Source: Rhynchonema sp. JSB1_4
Taxonomy: Eukaryota > Nematoda > Chromadorea > Monhysterida > Xyalidae
Direction of reading: 5' to 3'
DNA length: 64,000 nt
NCBI GenBank assembly: GCA_030248065.1
Contig: JASAMV010006833.1
Location: 1 to 64,000 of the forward strand
The position numbers and the translations under genes were made by a program. This document shows, one piece after another, positions 26,401 to 36,400 of this stretch. The notes below the pieces were generated by a model. That model did not search any database. It saw nothing but the letters and a program-made list of their open reading frames with translations, and was not told the DNA's origin. Position 1 is the first letter of the stretch, and every line of letters starts with the position of its first letter.

Positions 26401-29400
26401 AGCGGAAAACTGGGTGTTTTCATCGTTGTCAGTAGGGACACTTTAGGCCAGCATTTTGACATTCTGATACCATATTTCAACCTGATTGTGAGGATCTTCA
26501 TCTAAACGTGGCAAAACGTTGGTAAAATAACAGAAAAGTGCGGTATTTTGGTCATTCTTGCACTAGTTTGAACTATTTTGGCAAGTTTACTGTTCGTTGT
26601 AAAATCAATGGTCCGTAAAAAAATAAATCCAATTAGAGCCCCCGGGGGCTTTAAATGGAAAATTTTCCACTTAGAGCCCCCGAGGGCTCTATTCGGGGGG
26701 GGGCTTTAAGTGGAAAACTCCGGTAGTCACTCCATTGATTGAATGCAGCTAAATAATATGTATGGTGTGGTTGTGTTGCAGGCGGCCTGAACCTGGCCGG
26801 TATTCCCGGTCTGTCGGCCGAGGCAGCGGCTGGTGCATTCAGTCCGACCACGCTGGCTGCACTCGCTCAATCCCTGCAAACTGAAGGTACTGCTGCTGCG
26901 GCACTACAGGATCAGGAGGTGCTCAACCTGTCCACCAAGAAGGTACGTTTTCTCGTTTGATTTCAAGTCTTCTCAATGTAGTGGGAAATGCATACGCAGT
27001 GCGCCCAGGAATTATAGCGATTTATGCAATAAGCTTGAAACATGCCGTTCATAATTTGTGAAACTTTTTTTTCGAAACCACCTGGCCGTTATTCCGTTAA
27101 TTTATTCTGTTGCTTTGCGAACTTTGTCACACATTTATGTCTGCAAGGGAATAAGGACTCATGCCGATAGGAATAGGAACTCAATACAATGACAATAAAC
27201 ACTTTTATACACAGGCCACGGAGAAGAAACAGGCATCAACAGCGGCGGCAGCACAGCCTTCGAGCAGTGCCAAGGCATCCACATCGACTGCGGACTGCGA
27301 ACAAGCGAATGCTGCTGCTGCTGCTGCGTCCACGCTGGCCGGACTGCAGTTCAACGACATCATGCAGTTGGCCAATATGCCACCCGGTATGTGTCAGGGG
27401 TGACGTTAGTGTGGCATACAAGGAATGCAGCCTCGTCACATAGTGTAGGCCCGAGCCCAAACCAAATTGTGGGCATTCTTCACATTGATGAACATTGTCT
27501 GCGTGCCTGACAGCTGTTTCTACACCTATTATCCCCTTGCAGATACCCGTGTGCCGGTTGTGAACCTGAAGGACGGCAGTCGATTAACGGGTGCCGACGC
27601 ACCGACACTGCGCAATCTGGCACAATGGCTGAGTGAACATCCCAATTATGTGTTTGATTTGCCAACAACCGCTGATGTGAGTAATTCACACTTGTTCAAC
27701 GCAAAAATGGTTTTTAGCATATGGTGAAACTTGCTATAGTTTTGCAAGCATGTTGTCTTTCTTTCATGTCTCAAAGTTTATGTTTATAGAATGAACAACG
27801 TGACAAGGAATCGTACCCTGCTTGCACATTTCAGCAATTGGAGCCCGGCGAGATCCGACGCGCATCAAAAGCATCCGAAGCAACGGTGCGCAAAGCTGAT
27901 GTTTCACCTGAACGTTATATAACGGTGGTGCATCGCAAGGATGGCCATAAGCTGAGTGGCTCGAAGGCTCCGACATTGAAAACAATCGTGACCTGGTTGG
28001 ACAAGAATCCGGATTGGGATGTGGATCAGGGTTGTGCGTCGTTGGTCAAGGTGAGGCTGACTAACAAAATTGGACTATTTTTTCGTCTTTTACATCTGCT
28101 AATCAAATACATATAGTCATTCAAACACCACAGAACAAGCACCGTTATGTATTACCTTGACTTGTAATCATGCACAATGACATGCACAGTGAACACATGC
28201 CTATCATGCACAATTCTTACGGCAGTACGATTTATGCCTTGCGGCTTGTAAAGTTCCATGCCCACTTGAAAAATAAAATGAATGAGTGACGTGCGATACC
28301 CAATCACCCACCTGCTCTTGCTTGCAGTCAATCGTGCCGGACAAGTCGCGTATTGCTGGTGCAGCACCGAAGTCAACGCCAGCCCCGTCCGTGACCACTC
28401 GATCACAAGCATCGACCAGCGGCAGTGGCAGCGCTGCAGCTGCGTTGAAACAACAACAACAACGCAGAGAGCAGGAGGCCGCCGCGCAAGCACAAGCACA
28501 AGCGCAACAATTGGCTGCATTGGCTGCTTTAGACCCGTTCACTGCTGCCTCTTTACTTGGTTGGTTGAGTTTCGGTCATGATAACGCTGTGTTGCTCTCA
28601 AATGGCGATATTGAGAAAGTGGAGTGCCTTTGCAGGTTCGCTTGACCCGACGAGTCAACTGCAAATGCAGGCAGCGATGTTAATGGGCTGCGGCGGTGCG
28701 TCGAGTCTGTTGGGTGGATCGCTGAGTCAACAACACAATCAGGCAGCTGCATTGATGGGTCTGTCACCGGGCGCATTTGGTGGTCTGTTGTCATCCAGTT
28801 CACCATTCAACATCAACCAGCTGTCAGCTGCACTCGGCGTCACACCCACTGCAACTACAACCACCACCACCACCAATGCAAAGAGTGATGCTATGGCTGC
28901 TGCTGCTAAGGTATTGGCATCATGCTTGACTAGTTTGTCATCAGTATGGAGCAGATAGTGTCCACGCAACGATGGGCAAGTCAGTATTACTGTTCGGTGC
29001 TCAGAGCATAACAAAATGCTACCGAGCTACCAAAAAAAGGGTAGTTTAGAGATGTACCTGCATTCACTTGCACGAGCCCATTGCCAAAGCATAATCATCT
29101 AATATTTTCCTCCCAAACTGTCTGATTTGCAGGACGCATCGCGTCGTTCAGTTGCCCAGCCACAGTTGTCGGCAGTGACAAGCACGACACAAACGTCAAC
29201 GACCAAAAGCACACGATCGACCAGCAAGCCGACGACCAGCGCAGTCACATCGACGCAACAGCTGGCGCAGAAGAAGGCCGATGCCGCTGCCAAACAACAA
29301 CAGGTTTGGCTCGTGCTTTTCATTCAACTATTGCTGTCTGAATTTTGGTTGGTGATCCACGCGAGCGAAAGTCATACGTGTTACGTCACCATTCGAATAC

Positions 29401-30742
29401 GAAAGCAAATGCAGTATCTATTCAGAAATAACCGTGCATATTTGATTTCAGCAAGCAGCAGCGGCAGCAGCACAAGCACAACAAGCAGCTGATCTGACAC
29501 AGGCTGCATCGCTGGCCGCATTGGCCGACTTCGAGAGCAATCCGTTCTTGGCTGCAGCTGCACTGCAAGCCGCGGGACTCGACCCGACGACACTTGCTGC
29601 TGCTGGTTGGTTGTGTCGCGGTAGAAGGCATTTCACTTGAGAACGTTTTTGTAGTCATGCAGATCGACTCGTATGTATATGTATACCCAGCTCTCTGCCC
29701 GTTTACCCACTCCGACTCCACTCAGCTGGAGGTATGGTTTACCCTGTAGCCCGTTATGTCGTATGCGTATCCAATGTTCATCACAGTCGCTAAACAAACT
29801 CTCCTGCATCTATTTGCAGGTGTGTTCGGTGGTGCTGGTGGTCTGAGCCCGGCGATGCTCGGCAATATGCTTGGTGGATCAGGCAGCGCTGACCAAGACG
29901 CAGCCAATCTGGCAGCTATGGCACAATTGCAGTCATTGATGACCGGCATGGGACCGGCTGGACTCGCCGGATTGGACCCAGCACTTATGGCTGCTGCCGG
30001 ATTCGGTAAGTCGTATTTTTATGTCAACTCGTCTATTAAGCATATGGCAGTCAACACTTGTCAACATTTGGCGCCTCGGCACAAATGAGTGGATCGACCA
30101 TGTTTCAAACCTTTTTGCGCAGACTGTTTTTCGTGCGTATTCTTGCAACAGAGTTTTGCGTTTGTTGCACAGCGTGCGTTCATTTGAGCTTTTATTCAAA
30201 CCAAACCTGACCGTAAAATGTTGTCTTTTGCGCATATACAGAACACATGTATTATACGAAATAAATGCTGCCACATCATTCCCCAGGTTGACAAAGACAT
30301 CTTATACAAAAAACTAGCCAATCAGCGACCGCAATTCAATCTCTCAGTTGCACGCACAGGTCTGCCAGCGTCCAGTCTGGGTGCATCTATATCGACGCCC
30401 GGCTTCACGATGCCCTCACTCACTGCGAGCACGACACAATCTGCAAGCAACACAACTGTGGCTGCATCCGGCGCCAAGTCCTGTTCGGCTACGACCAGTG
30501 CCGCTGCAACTGTCAGTGGCTCGACAACCGCCGCGAAAAAAAGTGAGAAATATATATGGAATCATTAGAAACAATGATAAGAGGTTTTGGACGTTTTGGG
30601 AAACGTTTTGTGAACAAGTGATCGCACTCTTGGTTTTGTAGGCAGTACAACCAAATCTGTGAGCAAACTGAACGAATTGGTCTCGAAATTGGCGGCTGCA
30701 CAGAAATGTGAGGACACAACTACAAACAGTGGTGATCAGTGA
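20407..30742 (+). CDS. CHD7/kismet-like: C-terminal half of a Kismet/CHD7-9-type remodeller (SANT/SLIDE and two BRK domains)
   Basis: There are 27 exons: 20407-20569, 20778-20979, 21339-21539, 21700-21895, 21962-22175, 22450-22555, 22775-22911, 23177-23250, 23327-23459, 23563-23638, 23721-23826, 24083-24184, 24490-24751, 24885-25045, 25261-25395, 25455-25643, 26782-26942, 27215-27386, 27543-27676, 27835-28050, 28328-28559, 28635-28910, 29133-29303, 29452-29605, 29820-30005, 30348-30542 and 30642-30742. They total 1485 codons including stop. Matches to vertebrate CHD7/8 run in order: DDKIREFVWELI, LLRVRML-like MRIRMLHLLEH, DWWDMEADKSLLVGYYKHG, RFRRLMTLYQR, WSRREENDFYRTLVGYGV (SANT), a second WWEPGTKHDIDLLRGVAKHG module, BRK1 VPVVNLKDGSRLTG (about 932-970), BRK2 ITVVHRKDGHKLSG (about 995-1035), then an Ala/Gln-rich tail. 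The chromodomains and Snf2 ATPase that should precede are absent from the window. The ATG at 20407 is in frame, but 20447 directly follows a good TTTTTTCAG acceptor, so the annotated start may be intronic. Confidence 0.9.
26112..26250. repeat. Hairpin with 22-bp arms
   Basis: AGTGCACTGGGTGCTGTCTT near 26113 is inverted at 26230-26250 (ACAGCACCCAGTGCACT), with about 95 bp between. It lies in the large CHD-like intron immediately left of the TA-flanked element. Confidence 0.7.
26258..26723. mobile_element. TA-flanked MITE in CHD-like intron
   Basis: Inverted termini CCGGAGTTTTCCACTTAAAG / CTTTAAGTGGAAAACTCCGG are each bordered by TA (26256-26257 and 26724-26725). Internal blocks AGAGCCCCCGGGGGCTTT are repeated four times. 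No coding capacity. Mariner-like by its TA target. Confidence 0.75.
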
Positions 30743-33422
30743 TACAAGTATTGATTGTGATCGAACGTGTTCGAGTCTCTCCCTGATTGTCAAGGACATT
30801 TGATTACTGTTGTTAATCTCAGCGTTCTTTTCAAAAATATTGTTGCTTCTGGCACACTGTGTATACATATTTTATGTAGGACCTTGTTTGTTACCATTCT
30901 CGTTTGTTGTTGTTTGCAATCGATTTATGTATTTTGTACTTTTCTCTTGTGTCTCTCTTATCGAGCTGTGGCCACCTTGTTTGTTCCAACCTAAAACAAT
31001 ATTTTTTCGTTGTTGTTATTGTTTGCTGCATTTTTGTACGTTACGATCTTGCTGTTTAAGGTTATTTTTGTTTTTTATTATTGTTTTGCTGCTAATTATT
31101 TTTTACGATTTAACTGCTATTAATTGAAATCGACGACTAATTGTGCGAGTGTCGTTGTTGTTATGTTGTGCATGTGTGTACTGTTTACAACTTTTTGTGG
31201 GTACTTTATTCTCCAGCTTTTTACACGTTTGCACGTTTTACAAGTCGTGTCATTTCTTTTCATTGCTATGAAGCAAAGTGCTACACACACAAACTCTGAT
31301 ATACTTGTACATAATTATGTTGTTTGTCTTTTTGTCTGTGTGGGTCACGGACAAAACAACGGGAACAAAACAACAGGTACTGAAGGCCCTTAGGCTTAGA
31401 TGTATGGTTAGGCGTAGAGCTGGGCCTTCACTTTTGTCAGCACATGTGTGCACTGTCTTTTGAAAACCGCTGCTTTGGCCCCGCTGTTTTGTAGGTGACA
31501 CGACTGTGTTAGTGATGATTCGTGTTTTAATTTTTGGCAACCTTGTTTAACGAACGTTGTGTTTTGTATGAAGCTTGCTCTCAATAAGACTATTTTACAA
31601 ACCGATCTGAACCGTTCAAATTTTGATGATAAGGGTCAAGATTGTTTCCTTTCTGTTTTATTTTACGTTTCATTTGTGAAGTCGTGCGTTAACTCTTTAT
31701 AATTTTTACTGCTTTTTACAGCAACTAATGACACAAAAATGTGCAAAGTTTTCATTTTCTTTTTTTTTGAATTCCTGCGTGCACACTGCATCATCCCCGT
31801 GCAAAACAGTAAACTTTATCATACTATCGTCTTCATGGCCCCAAAATCCAACATGTGAAACATTTAGCACTTTTTAAGCCCGTTTTTTCTCTTTCTTGAC
31901 ATTATGGTACGAAACGGAGATCAGGATCGGGCCGGGAAAGTGGGAAACTGCTGCCCCAAGCCCCAGGCCCAGCGTTGCAACACAACAAAAAAGTTTTTTA
32001 AACTGCTTGTTTTTTCCAAAAAAGGTCAAAACATCTCCGGCCGGCTCGAACCAAAAGTTCAAAACCCCGGCCCGAACCTGGACCGGCCCGATACCGATCC
32101 TAATCTCTGGTTGCCGTAGAACCTAAATAGGGCCCCCAGCCCCCGCCCGGAACAAAGCCCCTCCCCGGAATAGAGCCCAAGCCCAGCCCCCCAAAAAGGG
32201 GTCAATGATTATAAGGCCCCCGCCCCCGGAATAGAGCCCCCTGAATGAAATCCCCACCCCATACATTAGTGTAGGTATTAAAGGCAAGGCTTGATAGTCG
32301 TAAGCACACAGTGCTGTGGCTGGCTGGGGGACTGGATCCCCCACAAAAAAAATTCTGGGTACAGTACCCCGGTATATCCCCCTTTTTTGGCCGGCAAGCC
32401 CCCGGACAAACTTTTCGGAATGTCGGGCCGGGCCGGGCCGGGGTGGCCGGCAGTGTAGTTCCTGGTCCGGCGCGGCGGTTAGTGTACCTACCCCTTTTTT
32501 CCGTGAGGCGGTTAGTGTACCTCCCTGGGGGGGGAAGTGGGGGGGAAGACCCAAAATCAGGAAAAAGTCACTTTTTGAGGTAGAAAATTTGACCTATTTT
32601 TACCCCTTTTTGGAAAAAATTCTTCAGAACAAAGGTATTTTGGCGACTTTTGAGAACATTGACCTAAAAATCACACATTTTAGGCCTAAAAATGCCCATT
32701 TTAGGCCTAAAAATGGCCATTTTAGGCAAAAGTTGAGGCGGTTAGTGTACCTGACGCGGCGGTTAGTGTACTAGTGTACCTTGGTCGCGGCGGTTAGTGT
32801 ACCTTAGGGGGGGGCCCCCCCTCCCCCCCCAGGAACTACACTGGTGGCCGGCCCGAAAAGGCCCGACATCATCGAATTTCAATAAAAAATCGTAATTTTT
32901 TAGGCTAAATTTGCCAAAATTTCTCGCGATTCTGCAAATTAGTACCGACTCCCATGATTATCAGGTATTTTTAAACCAAAAAAAACAGTAATTTTTGCAC
33001 CAAAAAATTGCTTCAAAATGTTATCAGAAAAAGTCGGGCCGAAAAAATCGGGCCGGGCCGGGCCGACCCCCGGACCTCGTCGGGCCGGGCCGGGCCGAGG
33101 TAACCCGGCCCGATTCCCACCTCTGGAGCCCCCCTTGTATTTAGGTTTTTACGGTAACTTAAATTCTTCTTGTCTCTGCAAACGTCTGCATATTTATCTT
33201 GTGCTTGGCCTGTCTGTGTCTCGTGATGTAATTTCTGGCGGCATAAAATTTAGCAGCTGTCTGATAAGCAGATTCACTTTTGAATTTGATGTTGAAGTTC
33301 AACAACAGCCGGTTTCAGTGCCGGATTGAGCCCATCGATTTGGGTTTAATTACAGATAGCTTTGTCATGTTGTTCATGTGCTGATCACAATGTTTCAAAC
33401 GGCAACGTTGCTACTCTCTTAG
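30743..33422. other. CHD-like 3' flank, then TE cluster
   Basis: 30743 to about 31880 is T-rich, UTR-like sequence without a recognisable gene. 31915-32113 is a GGCCGG-type element fragment, and 32123-32300 carries GGGCCCC/TATTT family-C-like pieces. A complete family-A MITE follows at 32451-32843, then GGGCCGG-rich DNA to 33125. A weak exon-like frame (SGGIKFSSCLISRF) sits near 33236-33310. Confidence 0.5.
32451..32843. mobile_element. hAT-like MITE family A, complete copy
   Basis: The termini are CAGTGTAGTTCCTGG and CCAGGAACTACACTG. A perfect 8-bp target duplication GTGGCCGG occupies 32443-32450 and 32844-32851. Length is 393 bp, non-coding. Both the ends and the 8-bp duplication fit the hAT superfamily. 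It is inserted inside a GGGCCGG-repeat element. Confidence 0.92.
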
Positions 33423-36400
33423 GTCCTTATTTTAACCAGCCCGAAATGGTTGCCGCCCGGCCACAACAGGGTGCACACGGTCATTCACATGGGGCACGAT
33501 ATGGCGGCGTGCATGGCAGCGCTAGAGGTTAGTTGGTGATGCTGACGGCCCGAATGAGTTTTTCTTTTGTTTGTGTCTTACCTTACTGTCGTCTGTCCTG
33601 TCGGCAGTGTAGTTCCTGGGGGGGGAGGGGGGTCCCCCCTAAGGTACACTAACCGCCGCGACCAAGGTACACTAGTACACTAACCGCCGCGCCAGCCGGT
33701 ACACTAACCGCCTCAATTTTTGCCTAAAATAGGCAATTTTAGGCCTAAAATGGGCATTTTTTGGCCGAAAATAGGCGATTTTTAGGTCGACGTTGTCAAA
33801 AGTCGCCAAAATACCCTTGGAAAATCCAAAACAAAACCAAAACTCCCCCCCCCCCCCCAACCCCACAAACCCCCCCCAACAAAGGGATGCGAGAGCATTG
33901 TGTGACTGTTGTATTTAGCAAATTGTTGAAAAAATTAATTTGGAGTCCTGTCTACGCCTAGGTTTCGCGGGGTATTCGAGACCATCGGCGTGACGTTGTG
34001 CCCCCCGCTCGTCAGCCGAATAGCACAATCGCCATGTGAAACTCACTTAGTAAAAATGATAAATTTTAAAAGAAAAAAAATTGTCTTTTTAGAGAAAAAA
34101 AATATCTAAGAAATTAATAAATTGTAAATTGTATTACTGTTGCAATGTCGATAAGTAATATGAGTAAAACATAATGCTGTTTATGACAAAACTGGGTGTT
34201 TTCTAAAAAACGGGGAGTCACAATTACCCAGTTTAGATAGCTGTGGTGAGTTTTTTAATTATGTGTTTATGAATTAGTTTTTTGTTAAGCAGGTTGTATT
34301 TCCATAATTGTTTTCTATATCTGGTTAGATAGTGTAGTATGATGTCAATGATTGCTGGTTTTTTGAATCCTCTTTCCATAAGTTTCCTACACATGTGTGT
34401 AACAGCTTCCAGCCATTGTTCTTTAGTAGCGAGTAATCTGTTGAATCTGATACACTGTCCAGTGATCATACCTTTGAGTAGTCTGGAATGTACGCATGAA
34501 TCTGCATCAAAGTATTTGCTTATCCAAAATTTGAAGTGATTTGTTTTGTCATATAAGTGTATTTTTTGCGTTTTTGTTTCAATTGTTAGATCTAAGTAGT
34601 TAATAGTGTTGTTTGATGCTTCTTTATTGAGCTTAAGTTCTTTTGGGTAGATTTCTTTATGTATTTTATCAAAATTATAGTTTATGACTAACGTGTCATC
34701 TACATATCTAAATATTGGTGTGTCAATGTATATTCCTTTGTTTTTTTGCGAAAGAAATTTGAATTCTTCTGCGCTAAGGGTGAGGTCTGCAAGTAATGAA
34801 GATGCGTTGCCTCCCATTGGTATTCCTTTTATTTGATGCCAAATCATATTTCCCACAGAGATGTAAGATTGTGAAAGAACGGTGTTAATTAATTTCATAA
34901 TGTTGGTTTTATGAAATGTAATATGTCGTTGTGATGTAAAAGTGTCATCACAGTAGAATATTTTGCTGTAATTGTAATTGTATGGTACGGCTATACTTTG
35001 CTTTTGGTTATTACAAAGTAATGTGATTAGGAAATTCATTGCTTTAAGTATGGTGTCATGTTTTAGTTCTGTGTATAAAGTGCTGAAGTCATATGAAGCT
35101 GCACTGTATATATGTCGATTGCTTAATTTATCGTGTATTGTTTTAGCGACTTGGTAACTGTTATCTACCGAGATGTATAGTTTTTTGTTTGATCTGTGTT
35201 CTGATTTTTTAGTGTACGCTATAAAGTGTTTTTTGAAGAATTTTAGAATGTATAGTAGTAGTTCGGCTAGTGGTTTAGTGGTTGCTTTACTTGCTCCTGA
35301 TATTTCTCTGAATTTAATTGGGTTTTTGTGGAATTTGGGGATGCAATAAAGGTTTGGAATAGTTGGTTCGCTATTATATTTGAAATTTGGTATAAAGGTT
35401 TTTGTTATGCTTTCATGGTATTGTTTGAGTCCATCTATGGTGTAGTTGGATTGTACATATGTGGTGTTGTTTGTACCAATGAGACCAATTGTTTTTAGAA
35501 TTGTTTCGATGTAGAAAGTTTTGCACATGATTGCGTAGTTGTAACTGGCTTTGTCTACGCATGTGATGACGTATTTTTCGTGAATTGCGTCAATGTGTTC
35601 TTGTATATTATTATTTGGGTAAATTTCTGGTATTTTGAATTTACGCAAATTGTTGGTCATTATTTTTGATAGTTCAGTGTAGTAGTTGTCATTGTGAGAC
35701 TTTTGTTTGTTTGTCAAATATTTTTTGAAAGGTTTGATGCATTCTTGGATGATGTTATTTGCATTTGACTGTTTTGGTGATCGGTAATTGGTTCCTTTCA
35801 GCATTAGATTTTCCAAGCGAGGTATATTTAGCACTTTGGGGTTTCCAGTGATTATGTGACCATGAATCGGATCGGTGTACATTGATTCCTTGCAATTGCA
35901 AGAATTTTTATTATGTTTGTATTTTTCGATAAATTCTTTTATGTTGATGTTTTTAACAGTGGAGTTGTAGTTGTACAACTTCATACAAAATTTTGTGTTG
36001 TATTTGTAAACGATTTCTATGTCGTTAGTGTGATTGATGTTATGTTTGCGTTTTAGTGTTTTGTTGTTGTATAAACGACCGAGATTGAGTACTTCTACCT
36101 GCTTATTGATGAAAGGAACGACAATTCTATCTTTCTTTTTATCTGGTTGTTGTTTTGTAAGTTGTTTGTCGTAATATCCGACAAAGAAGCCCATAATTAA
36201 GGCTTTGGTGGTTGGGTCGCAGTTATGTGAGTTTATTTTCTTGTACGCATAATTTAACGTCTTTTTTGAGCAGCTTTTTAGGAATCTGTAAACGTTGTTC
36301 ATGTTATCTTGGTTTTGTAAACTTTCTACAGTTTCGAGTACATTGGTGTCTAGGATCTTGCTTCTTGAACGTTTGTTTCCTCTGTATCGATAGCGACGAT

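Noticed and set aside
33236..33329. Possible MBD exon (SGGIKFSSCLISRF)
   Set aside because: Only a faint resemblance to the GKKFRSKPQL segment of MBDs. No acceptor AG is placed correctly and the phase does not join exon 33423.
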